A DNA stretch of 64,000 nucleotides from Takakia lepidozioides. Its lineage: Eukaryota; Streptophyta; Takakiopsida; Takakiales; Takakiaceae. The stretch covers positions 68,986,756-69,050,755 of the forward strand of contig CM060731.1 in assembly GCA_030704615.1 (NCBI GenBank), read 5' to 3'. Under the pieces are notes generated by a model, which saw nothing but the letters and a program-made list of their open reading frames with translations, ran no database searches and was not told where the DNA came from. Shown piece after piece: positions 41,405 through 52,504 of this stretch (the stretch's first letter is position 1; the number at the start of each line of letters is the position of its first letter). The translations under genes and the position numbers were made by a program.

Positions 41405-42690
41405 TCTGGCAATGCACTTGTATCAGCCTTTCCCTTAACACACTATCCTTAACCGATTATCTTACCGGGGATCCCTGAAAGCAAACGTCTCCAGGAAGGT
41501 AGGGTATTATCCAGAAGGTAGCTCTTTTGCATTGATCACCACCAAGTTCCCATTAGTTTTGAACTTCCATAAACGGCCAATTACTCACTACACTACAGAG
41601 CAGTTAAAACAGTTACTATAATAATTTAATCAGAATTGGCTATTGGAAGCCTGTTTGACCAGTCCTAGCTGGATTTCCTCTCATAGGCCGCCTGGACAAT
41701 GTTATTATGTCACTTATTTAGCCAGAACTAATAGCCACAATGCAAAGATAATTGGGACATATCAGCCCCAATTAATGCTATAAACCACCAAACTTAGTTA
41801 GCTTGAGAAAAATCCATCTTTGCCAAGCCCAACGTCCTGGATGAATTGCAAAACGATGAAGGATTTCACCACACCCTGAGCACTAGAAGACATGGGCACG
41901 TTGGAAACCCTTGCACATAGATGACATGGAGGTGAGAGTCAAGCCTAGATAGCTTCTACCACAATGGATGACTATTAATTCACATTTAGCATTATGATGA
42001 ACGCCGGAACAAATATGCATTAAATAAAAAACAACCAAGTTTTTTCATGAAACCGTGACATTAAATCAAAATCCAAACGATTTGAAACCTAAACCAAGTG
42101 AAAATAAATATGAAAAGATATCATATAAACAACATTTATAAACAAAATCTACTTGTTGTATCAAACGAGCCAAAGTCATTATACCGGTCAAATTAATATA
42201 AAATGAAACAAGCCTCAAATTGCAATGGGCTCTCTTGCTTTGGCAAAACGTAAGAGGAAGGGAAAACTAGGGAGCATGATTCAGCATACCACAACAATCA
42301 TAGGCTTGACACAGTGTAAGGTCCTTTGACCATATTTTCTCCGTTTTAGCATGATGCGTAGTCTCTCTACAAGACAGCCAATAAATGTTCATCTGTTCAT
42401 AAAACTTGAATATAGCCCATCTATCTGGACGTTGTTATCAGAAGTCGTTGCTAGTAGTGCAGAGCAACGCGAAGCCCTAGTACTATAAGTAATGCATGCA
42501 GAATGTGATGTGTAGTTCGATGGTAAGCTTCCCTCTGTTTGGTTTCCTATACAGGAGGAGCTGTATAATTACTCTTATGCAGGTAATTTTGCCTTGTTTT
42601 GCACTTTCAACCTATAATAAGATATAGAAAGTAGATAATATGTAACTAGAAAATAGAAAAATTAGAAATAGGGTATAAAAATAAGCAGTA
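41405..42690. other. AT-rich non-coding DNA
   Basis: No gene recognised on either strand; mostly AT-rich unique-looking sequence. Confidence 0.5.
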
Positions 42691-43350
42691 TGTCCCATCC
42701 GTTGGATCTCTACGATCCAACGGCTTCCCCGCCCTCGAAAAAAAAAACCAAAAAATCAAAAATCAGCTGCTAAGGGTTCTGTCGAACCTCGACGCACACG
42801 CCGATGTCTTCACTATTGAGCCCGCCACAACAAATAACCCCAACCGCCGTTGAGATGCACATTCAGGTAAAATAAATGGTCGATAATAAATAATAGCTAA
42901 GTGGAAAATAAGCAAATAGTATAATGGAATTAATAAGAAATCGTGGGTCCTCCCATCCGTTGGATCCTTGGCATTCACTGCGATCCAACGGCTCCCCGCT
43001 TCCCCAAAAATATATAAAAAAGAAGAATAACAATCGGCTGCGGATGGTCACGTCGAACTTCGGCACACATGTCGAGGTCTTTGCAATCAAATGACTTTCG
43101 CCCGCCCAAAAACAAAAGACCAAAAAAGAAAATAAACGTGTTTGACCTAACCCGTGGTTGAGAGTTAGGTCAAATGACGCTCCATCACAAAATAAAGGTA
43201 GGGTTTATGGCGGAGCCTTGGGGTTAGGTCAAACCTCACTGCCGTTGGATCGCGATAAGCCAATAGCAGAGATCTTGGCGATCGAACGGACGGTGTGCGG
43301 TTTAACTCCGCGATGCGCCCACGTCCTCCGTTCGATCGTCAAGATCATTT
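42690..43350. repeat. Tandem duplication carrying CCGTTGGATC hairpins
   Basis: Two diverged units (about 42690-42850 and 42950-43110) each hold a CCGTTGGATC/GATCCAACGG hairpin (42699-42723 and 42957-42991), an A-rich spacer and a tcgaac(c/t)tcg-gcacac segment. A third hairpin-like copy lies at 43242-43293 and a half-site near 43330. A gttaggtcaaa word recurs at 43166 and 43224. Confidence 0.65.
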
Positions 43351-44300
43351 GACGCGTCGCGGGCTCTCTACGTCCGTCAGATTTGTGACAGTCCTAATCA
43401 ACGGTTGGAGCACTTGATCCATGTGGTGTATTCTTAATCATTTGCCTTGGCGCATTAACAGCGCCCTGACCACCGCCAGATCTGTTGGCATCTTTTTTGT
43501 GTACCTTTGCATCAGCCAATATTCTCATGAGTATTTGCCTTAAGCTTTAGGGTTTACCAAAGCATCTGTTCATGTACAGACACAAGTTCATCGTGTAGTC
43601 ACATTATGTTCAAGCACAATAGTGTTTGTTTTAGGTTTTAGAGATTTCAAGGTTTGCTTAATTTCTATTATTTTTCACCGTTACATACCTTAATCTCCCT
43701 ACATTTTTACAACTATCATCCATGCCTCATCCACTTGGATGATTTATTCATCCATTTTTTATTCATCCATAGTAACGTCGACATTAGTATCAAGGTCTGG
43801 CGGATTGTTGTTTAAATACAAGCTAAAGTCTCATACTTGACCTTCACTCTGTCCCACATCACATCAAATACCTTAAAATACCTACTAGTGCATCTGAATA
43901 TGATAACATGTCTTCTTCTTCACTTGGTTTTTTTTTTTTTTTTTTTTTTTTTTTCCTCTTTGGGTCTTCATTAACATATTTACCTGATTTATTGAATGAC
44001 TATTAGGATATCCAGTAAAGGCTGCTATTTTTTTTCTATCCATCTTTATCCGTCGAGACTAAAGAACGTCGACATTCATATCGATGTTCTATTCTTTATA
44101 TCATTTCTTATTTTTCTTGGTCCTCATCGACACATCCACATGACATATTCTAATTCTCTTAATATTTCTTCCTCGGTCGGAGTTTTCTTTCTTTCTATCT
44201 CTTAATTAGGATATTCAGCTACAGTCCTTCTACTTTTCCTATTTATCTCTATTAGTAGAGACTAAGGAACGTTGACATTCATTTCGACGTTCTGTCTTTT
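43351..44300. other. Non-coding upstream region of the DUF7869-like gene
   Basis: Contains a T homopolymer of about 25 bases (43930-43954) and three copies of the 22-bp palindrome (43775-43796, 44066-44087, 44269-44290). No gene. Confidence 0.5.
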
Positions 44301-46029
44301 CTTGCAATGGATTCCTTATCATCTTGTCTCCAAATCTTCCTCTGTCACAAAACGTCGAGGGTTGAAGTTGCAACTGGCATTTGCCTGAATGTGACTAGTG
44401 AAGGTCAGTGTCATGAGCGTCCATTGACCTCATCAACAATTACTGTGATAATCACTACATTTGAGAATGACTATGGGACGATGCATGTCATGTGGGATTT
44501 GTGTGACATCTCTTTGGACTATCCTACCTCTAGTCCAGAATGTCCTTTCTCGTCCGAAGATGGAGATGGATCAAAAGAATCCGTGGATGGAGAAAATCCT
44601 CAGAGCCCTCTTGGAAGAAGTAATTGGAGAATTCATATGTGTATCCTCTTAACGGAAGAAGACGGTGACATCTACGATGGAAGAATATACGCATGCATTC
44701 CGGACGAGGTGGTACTTTGTGACAAACTCCAGGAGGACTATGTTGGTGTTCTCATTATCAGGGTGCAAAATTCTTGCAAAATGGAAGGTTGCTTTTAGAA
44801 GATATACAAAATTTCTACAGCTCCGAGATGGCTAGTGAGCCGGAGGATGATGAGTGTGGTATAAGGAAGGCTCCTTACAGGCATTTTCGTAGATCCAAAA
44901 GAGGTGTTGCTTTGGATGAGTCTAGGAAATAAAAAAGGTTACTCTCGAAAAAAACTGTGAGGTCAATTCTTTGACTGGAAGAAGACACTTGCTCTTCGCA
45001 CCACATTTTGGGGATCCACCTTCAACAATAGACGAGAGCTGGGATTTGACATTCCACGGAGACTACACAGACTCGAGGGGTCAACTCGTCGAGCATACAT
45101 TACTATTGAGGGAGTGAATATTTGCGAGAAGGCGTCGTGGACAATTCATGGAATTGGCAAGTCAATTTATATGGAGTACAAAAGACTCATCAAATAAGGA
45201 GTTATATCTTCTGTGCATGGAAATTGTGGAATGAAGCGGCCCCGCCCAAAGATTGTTCAAGCTGAGAAGAACATATTGTCTATCATTAATGGGAACAGTG
45301 ATTTCATGCCACATAAGACGAGATGTATTGGTGAGGGACGTCGAGATACACTCCATGTACTACCTCCCAAGGGCACTAGAATGACCGCAATACAGTTTAC
45401 GTGGAGGTGCCGCGTCACTAATGAACTTGTTTTGAGGGCTATCGAAGTTCCGTCGACTTGGTGATGCCAATGTAGAAGCACCTCCCATCCTGGTGCTTTA
45501 CAAATTACTTGTCGCAACTGCTCCAAAGATAATGAACCTGAAGTGGACATACCTACTTGTTATTTACCACCTGCCTCTTGCATGTCCAGTGCACGACCCA
45601 AACTGAGGCCAGTACCGCATTTTACAAGATATGTTTGTGTAGAGATTTTACAATGTATAAATCTAGGCGTACGCTTTGTGGAAAAAAAATGCATTTGGAC
45701 TTGGATGACATTGGACCCGTGGGCCAACAGCAGAGGCTACCCTAGAGGTCGCACTTGGGCCTCGATATAGGAGACGCACTTGCATACATAGGTTCTGGGC
45801 TCAGGGCCTATTTCTACTTGGAAACGAGTTCGAGATGAGTCCAACGAGGTGAGTATTTTTTCTCATCTACTTCTTCATTTGAACCTCTCTATTAAGACAA
45901 TGTGAATAAGATGTGATTTGGTTGAGCAAATAAATTTTTTACATCGATCGATCAATAGTCTTTATTTATCTACTACCTGTATCAGGTTGATGAGATTACT
46001 ATAACAGACCTCGACATTAGTGTCAACGT
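43775..46029. repeat. Four further copies of the 22-bp palindrome
   Basis: Copies at 43775-43796, 44066-44087, 44269-44290 and 46008-46029 have the same half-site ACSTYGACAT and inverted partner as the nine copies at 31.0-33.7 kb, with a few substitutions. Three precede the first ORF of the plus-strand gene, and one lies in a gap between its exons. Two incomplete copies (right arm ATGTCGACGT intact) lie near 50890-50910 and 50980-51000. Confidence 0.8.
44307..44798 (+). CDS. Unrecognised ORF at the 5' end of the DUF7869-like gene (163 aa)
   Basis: ATG 44307 opens 163 codons. The protein is mixed, with an acidic middle (SSEDGDGSKESVDGENPQS), and contains DGRIYACIPDEVVLCDK near the end. It is followed within 10 bp by another open frame. 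It lies directly downstream of three palindrome copies and in line with the gene below, so it may be its first exon or a separate small gene of the same element. No family recognised. Confidence 0.35.
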   Translation: MDSLSSCLQIFLCHKTSRVEVATGICLNVTSEGQCHERPLTSSTITVIITTFENDYGTMHVMWDLCDISLDYPTSSPECPFSSEDGDGSKESVDGENPQSPLGRSNWRIHMCILLTEEDGDIYDGRIYACIPDEVVLCDKLQEDYVGVLIIRVQNSCKMEGCF

Positions 46030-48072
46030 TCTAATATATTTTTGGGCGCACATGACAGACCAATCAGCTTGTACGCACATCTGAAACGTGTCACGTAGTC
46101 TTCCAATGTCTATGTTCCATCCCATTTGACGTACAAGCCGAACGAGCAGTGAGTTGAATTAGAAAGAAGATGTTCTCCAACGTCGAAGTTAGAAAAAATG
46201 GAGGGACATTTGCAAAATGTACAGAGTGTGAGATGCTAAAGGACCTCATTAAGAAGTCTGTGAAAAGAAGTGCAGACCAAATGTATCATAAGAAAGCTCT
46301 TGACAAGCATTTAAAGCATCAAGAGTCTTGCCGAAGACTCTACCATAGCTGGAGGAATGAATCGGTTATAATGCCAACATAATTTTTATGCATCATTCAT
46401 GATAAGATGGATCATCGAAAGACTGCTCTTCCACGTTTGCAAACAACGAACAAGATGATTTCAGGCTTGGGGCAGCTTCCAGTGTCTATGGGCGGGTATC
46501 ATTACTCACGGTCACGGAGATGGCGCGTACGCTCAATATTGGATGGATTTTTGGCCAGCAGATCCCAACTTCGTTATAAGATCTTTGGCTAGAATTTTGC
46601 GACAATTGGAGAAACCAACATGTCGTGAATCAAGGGCCGTTTTTTATAACCCCATGCAAACTGATTTCTTTGAAGTCATAATGAGAGGAAAATCCAAGTG
46701 TTTGGATGTTTTGAAGTCTTGTTCTGAAAAAGTTAAGAAATGAGTGCTTCCATTACCACGAAGATTGTATCTACAAATGGACAATTGTGTCAAAGACAAC
46801 AAGAACAGGTGGATGTTGGCGTTCTTATCACTGCTTACTGCAAGATGGGTGTTCGAAGAAATTCAACTCGGTTTCCTTATGGTTGGCCATACGCATGAGG
46901 ACATTGATGCTTATTTTAGTTACCTCTCGAAGAAAAATTGAAAAAGAGCAGCACCTATGTTCTTTTCGATCTCATGAAAAATTTCATGGTATCTCAAGAC
47001 TTACAGTTCATTCTGCAAATAATTCAAGAAGTTCCAGACTTCAAGGATTTTGTCGACGGCTTTATTTTGGAGGGGAATGAGGCTTTGGTTGGAGCTACAG
47101 AAATGCATTTATTTTTATTTTTTGTTGATTCGGATGGCTGACCTCTAATGCAATACAAAAAATCTGCAACAGATGCGGATTGGCTTCCAAAAAATGGCAA
47201 TGTCAAAATGTGGAAAACAAAAGATGATGGTTCTCCAATGCTTCCAGTTGGACAGCCGAAACCGCTCCGTAAGAGACCTATTTGGGGAGATGGTGAGGAA
47301 GCATCGGAGAAACAATCTTGCATCATGTTCGGTATTAAAAAGTACATGGATTTTTGGAAAAAAAAAACGCTCTTTGATGATCAATATGGAAATATCATAA
47401 AACAATATGATCAATATGAGGCGGATATTCTTGAAGAACTTGACCTTCCGTTGGAGGAGCCAAATGACGAACTTATTTCATTCAAGGAAAAAAAAAAAAA
47501 AAAAAAAAAAAGGTGGACGCGTTGCCAAAGCAAGCGTAACTTATGGTGTTATTTGACCCAGAAGGGCCTACCTTCTGGTAGGAAGGTAGACACCTTTGTA
47601 ACAACCAACAGGGTGGTTTGAACCCACAACCACTCGTAAGAGGGTATATGCCCTTACCACTGGGCTACATGTTGGTTGTCTCTATTCAAGGATATTGAGA
47701 ATGGATTCTTTGTACTTGTTCGTCCAAATGATACAGAGACTTTTCCTGTTTGGATGGGAATGACAATATTGGATGTTGTACGAGATAGAGAAGATCGCAA
47801 TTACAAAAATCTTCTTGTGGAGTGGTGGAGACCGAAGAAAGGGGGCAATCCTACGGATGCGGATAAATATAAAGATTGTTGATCCAAAAATTGAAAGTTC
47901 AACCCAATGGATCCCGCTCAATGTATTCATGATGACAATGTGGTGTGGACAATGCCACCGAGAAAAAATACGACCAAAACAAGCACAAAAAAAGATAACT
48001 GCTCGAGATGCGGACAATGGTAGAGCAAATTTGGATCAGCAAATCGTCAAGATAATGAAAACTAAAATGGTA
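44940..48072 (+). pseudogene. DUF7869-like gene of transposon character, decayed and SINE-interrupted
   Basis: Blocks in order match my recollection of DUF7869-type proteins: ITIEGVNICEKASWTIHGIG (about 45095-45155), MKRPRPKIVQAEKNI (about 45231), an exon starting near 46170 with a Cys pair and KHQESCRRLYHSWRNES, then CIIHDKMDHRKTALPRLQTT (about 46390-46450), SGLGQLPVSMGGY, LYLQMDNCVKDNKNRWMLAF (about 46768-46825), GFLMVGHTHEDIDAYFSYLS (about 46870-46930), MQYKKSATDADWLPKNG and, after the SINE, GFFVLVRPNDTETFPVWMGM and NLLVEWWRPKKGG (about 47706-47855). The invariant-looking D-N-K-N and GHTHEDIDAYFS blocks are intact. There are stops (for example near 46381, 46743 and 47140) and frame changes. 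Its molecular function is unknown to me; a transposase-like role is conjecture. Confidence 0.6.
47489..47683 (-). mobile_element. tRNA-derived SINE with 9-bp target-site duplication
   Basis: ATTCAAGGA flanks the insert on both sides (47480-47488 and 47684-47692). On the minus strand it has box A (TAGCCCAGTGG) and box B (GGTTCAAACC) about 43 bp apart and ends in a T homopolymer, seen as a run of about 25 A on the plus strand. The insertion splits the codon series FKDIENGFF of the DUF7869-like gene exactly, so the gene was continuous here beforehand. The body words aagcgtaa, taggaaggt and gacacc recur at 63.3 kb. Confidence 0.85.
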
Positions 48073-48099
48073 TGAATGCAGACAACTCTCCAACTTTCT

Positions 48100-50430
48100 T
48101 GTTTTCTTGTAATGTTTTAAATCTCAATTATTTTGAGTGATGGATAAAAAATAATTGTTCTACTCAATTATAATGTTGTTCATTCTTCTAGCTACTTTCA
48201 ATAAATTTTGTATGAATAAATTTTGTTAGAGTGGTTGGGATTTAAAAAAAAACCTTTTGCTTAGTAATACTTGCAAGTTTTCATATAACCTCCTAAACAC
48301 TTTTCCACTTTTTGTTTTTGGATTGGTTTGGATTTTTTAATGACATTTTTATAGGTCCTAAATATTACTCTTTCATAATATTTATTTATTATCTAATATA
48401 CTTTACCTTAGCCTAGGCCCAATACCACAAAAATATCTTTGTAATGTTTGAACCTTGATACTCGGAATTAATTATTTTTCTAACTTTGAGGTTGCATACT
48501 AGAGTGGTTGGAATATTTAATTGAAAATTTGTATAGGTCCTAAACACTCTCCTATCACCCCTATCATTCATACTTTTGCCGGAGACTTAACCCTATAATC
48601 TTAACCCTATAGCCTAAAACGTAGTTGCTACATTTGAAGCTCAATTAATTGTATTTTCCAGCTTATGTGTATGACAGAGTCATCGAGATATTTACTTGGA
48701 AATTCTTACTCTTCCATATGTTTTTTTTACTTGAAGTATTTTTGTTTATCCGAAACCCTATACCGCAAAACCTCATTCAAATCAACTTTTGAGCTTTGGG
48801 TATAATACAAATTACAATGGTTAGAATATTATATTGACTAGATTGTTGAATGTTTTAAAAATTATAGGTCTCAAACATACATGCATATTTTTATGTGGTT
48901 CATACTTTTATTTCTTATAAACTTTATGCCCCTTAAAACCTTATATCCATGTTTGAAGCTTCTTAAGAAAGCAAATTCCTACTTTGGGATATTTGATTGA
49001 AAGTTTTTATAGGTTCCATACACTGTTGTTGTTTTTTGAAAGTTTTTATAGGACCTCGTACACAAACTGTCTCTTCCATATTAGTTTCTTATTGATAATT
49101 TTGTCCACCTCATACCATGTTTGAGGTCCAAGTCCCGTTTTTGTTTTTTTTGTTTGTTTTTTTTTTCCTTGCATTTCTCAAATTTTCAGCTTTGGGGTAC
49201 AATAGAGTGGGGACGTGGTCGGAACAAATTTTAATCCCAACATGTATAAGATTGAATTCTCATTAAAACAATTGCTTAGTACTACTTGGTAACAATTTTG
49301 TATGGAACTTCCTTATAAGCATTTTTCAACCCTTTGTAAGATTGAATAGATTTTTCTTTTTTTCTTTTTTTGGCTAGTATTAAGCTTTGGGGACTTAGTC
49401 TATAGAATTTTACGATATTTAATTGAGAGATTTTATATGTCTTAATTACTCTTGTAAATTTGTTTGTCATTGAATAGTACTAAATTTGCTTACCCTAAAT
49501 CCTAGTATGTCACCTTAAAAATCTTTTTTGATTGTTTGAAGCTCATTATTCTTTTTCCCCATTGACTCACTTTTAATAAGATAAAGTGGTCTGGATTTTC
49601 AATTGATATTTTTGTAGATCCTAAGTTACATTCTTTCATATTTGTTCTTACCTATACTTTAGCTTAATAGCCTAAGCCCAGTACCCCAAAAATATCTATT
49701 TTGTATTGGTCCTAAACGGTATCCCATTATTTGTATCATTCACACTTTTGCTTGTTCTAAACCCTAGTATACCCTAGAACGTAGTTTCTACATTTGAAGC
49801 TCATTGATTCATTTTATTCTAGCTTATATGTATGATAGAGTCCTCGGGATATTTACTCAGAAATTCTTATATGTTCTACACACTCGTCCAATTTTATTTT
49901 GTACTTGATAGTATTTTTACTTCTCCAAACCCCTATACCCTAAACCTCATTCAAATATTTGAAGTTCATTCAAATCATTTTTCCATAATACAATTATGGT
50001 TAAAATATTACTTGATTGAACGTTTTTATAGGTCGTAAACTGTCCTGCATATTTGTGTGATTCATTTTTATAAATTTTCTAAAACTTTATGCTCCTAAAA
50101 CCTTATATCTATGTTGGAAGCTCGTTAAAAAAACACATTCTTATTTTGGGGTACAACGTATTCAAGGTTGAGATATTTGATTGAAAGTTCTTATAGGTTC
50201 GATGCACTGTTGTTTTTTTTTTCCCCTCTTCATACTTTTTTCTTATCCTAAACCCTACGATACCTCGAAACCTCATATCCCGAAGCGAGTCATTGAAAAA
50301 ATAAATGTACATAGCTTTCAACTTTGGAGTACATTGATACATTGGTTTGGAGAAATTATTTCGATTAAAAATGTCTAGAAGTTCCATAGGTTCCATACAT
50401 TTTTTCACATTTTATTAATGTTGATTCAGA
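48100..50430. repeat. AT-rich degenerate tandem repeat
   Basis: The region repeats a loose unit of roughly 190 bp: ataggtcctaaac, then attcatactttt, aaccctata, catttgaagctc and gagatatttac/gattgaaa. A larger duplication of about 1.16 kb is also visible: acgtag-t-(g/t)ctacatttgaagctc at about 48618 and 49779, and actttatgc-ccttaaaacctt at about 48923 and 50085. No ORF of interest lies inside. Confidence 0.65.
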
Positions 50431-50849
50431 TTTCTCATGTGAGTAAGATTTTTTTATTTCGGTGTACCGTTTTGATTTTGAATACCTTTTAGTTCGCCTT
50501 CGGGCCTTGTATTTATGTGTTAGTATTCATAAATTTATATCCGTGGTTACTCTTTTGTAAGAGTCAATTTGGATTTGAGACCGACAATTTTTTTTTTTAC
50601 AAAACAAAGTATTTTGTCTAAGTTCGAGTCTTCACTTTTACAAGCTACATATCTATGCGGAGGCATTTGCAAAAACATATCTTCGTGCGACGCACACCCA
50701 GTCTTCTCAATGTCAGCCTTATGTGTAGATGTTCTAGTTTCAGGGCTAGGGTGTTTGTGGATTATATATAGTGCCTTTGTATTGGGGATAACAGACTAAT
50801 TGACAACATGTACTGGGTAACGATGGCTCGTGGATACTTGTGCTAATTA

Positions 50850-51015
50850 GTATATATCATTTGCATTGGCTAAATTTGTATATCGTTCGATTTTTGATGT
50901 CGACGTTTAATGAATTTAAAGTCACACAAATTGTGTTATTAATATATATCATTTGCATTGTCTAATGTATGTCATTCGACTTTGATGTCGACGTTTAAGG
51001 AATTGGGAGTCATGC
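50850..51015. repeat. Two 91-bp units with partial palindrome
   Basis: The block atatatcatttgcattg, then ctaa, attcga-(t/c)ttt and tgatgtcgacgtttaa, occurs at about 50854 and 50943. Each carries the intact right arm of the 22-bp palindrome, so this marks the right-hand limit of that motif family. Confidence 0.65.
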
Positions 51016-51159
51016 ACATTCACTTGAAAACTAAATCTTGATTCATTGTTTCATAATATTGTACTTATTTGATTTGATTTAAATGTAAAATTATATTAAG
51101 TTTTGTCCGGATTTAAGCCAAAAGTCTAGAATTAGTTAAAATTGAGTTCCATCCTTCAA

Positions 51160-52500
51160 GAAGCAAATGATTCCAACTGATAGAGTTCCGACTTCTAATA
51201 TCTTGCCTGGCTATGCTACTTGTAGGAGTGGATTATTTAAGGGAAGCTCTTCCGGATCTCAACCTACTTTCCAGGGAAACTATGGGCAATACACGGAGGT
51301 ATACAATTCTGTGAATCCACATTCTTCACTGTCTATACAACAAGGTGAACAACAAAACATTCATTTAAGAATGCTACAAAAAGATTTTCATGCCTTAAAA
51401 TGGAGGAACTGTTGGCAATCGTGAGATCTGAAGAGGAACATCAACCATTGGGGACTACATACATAAGACCTACCTCGTGCTCCAATCACTGGCAACTTCC
51501 TGTATTCAGAGAGAATACGTGGACAATGTAAAGTAAGATTCAAGAGAGGGAGAGAGAATGTACTCATAAGATGTCAATTATGTATGTAATTTCTTTGTTG
51601 TTGCATGGAAGCATGGTTTCTCGCAGGGAGCCCTACGAGACTGGGGGTTGTGGGGGTCCTACCCTTTGCACGGTCTGCAATGAATGCAGGCTACCAAGGG
51701 GCCGCTCTAGAGGGCTGGCTCTGGAGGGTGACCCCAGATTCCCATGGGGCACGCCCTGAGAAACGCGGGGCAGTGAAGGATTACAATCGAGGGGATTTTC
51801 CCGATGGATTGAATAGAAAATTCAGGAGTACTTTCCCAACTTGATTTAGGACGTTGGGACCGTTCCGTTTTCCCAAAAGCACACCCATTTTTTCCCCAAA
51901 ATAATAAAGGTGGCAACATACAGAAAATGCACTTTGTGAACCCCCCTCTGGATCACTACAAAGCAGGTATAACCAGATCTTGTCCAAAAACTCTGAAAAT
52001 TTAGGACAAGGTGGCCAACATCATGAGACATGTCCATGTAACATTTCAACTCAATTGGACTAGCCATGTAGGAATTTCGATAATATTTGTATAATGTTTT
52101 TGTACTCTGCAGAGGTTACAGAAACTTTTCATGCTCGACACCGATATTACTATTCTTAACTTCATCGGTCAAGATTGTGGCATCTCTCTTCGTAGGTCTG
52201 AAGATGGAAACTAAACCATCCCATGAAGGAGCTTGCTCCGTCTTGTTCGTGCAGGCACTGATCCTGGAATTTCAGGCTGGCCAACATTGTCTTCATCATC
52301 CATCCTGAAACTACCAAATTCTTCCTCTCTTCGATCAGGTGATCATGGACAAGTGATAGAGCCCGTAACAGATGAGAACGAAAAAGATCTTCTTCTAATG
52401 CTGGATGCCAATTCTGGTCCTTCTGACACCCTGCCAAGTGACGTGGTATCTTCGCTTTTCTTTGGACTGGAATCGAATATTGGTTCCAGTAGTGAATAGT
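51160..52500 (+). other. Exon-like ORFs, unrecognised
   Basis: Open frames at 51167-51424 (Ser/Gln/Asn-rich) and 52233-52499 (ending LLLMLDANSGPSDTLPSD and onwards) have coding-like composition on the plus strand, but no recognisable domain. They may be exons of one decayed or intron-rich gene extending to about 56.3 kb. Confidence 0.25.
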
Positions 52501-52504
52501 CTGC

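Noticed and set aside
43066-43096. Further copy of the 22-bp palindrome at 43.07 kb and 42.78 kb
   Set aside because: The tcgaac(c/t)tcg...tgtcga words are similar, but the arms are not inverted repeats with the right spacing; they belong to the tandem duplication there.
31016-46029. CRISPR-like spaced repeats
   Set aside because: The 22-bp palindromes are irregularly spaced, have no uniform spacers, and the DNA is clearly eukaryotic.
47600-47683. A functional tRNA gene
   Set aside because: Pol III boxes are present, but no cloverleaf with paired acceptor stem is evident and a SINE body with a target duplication follows.
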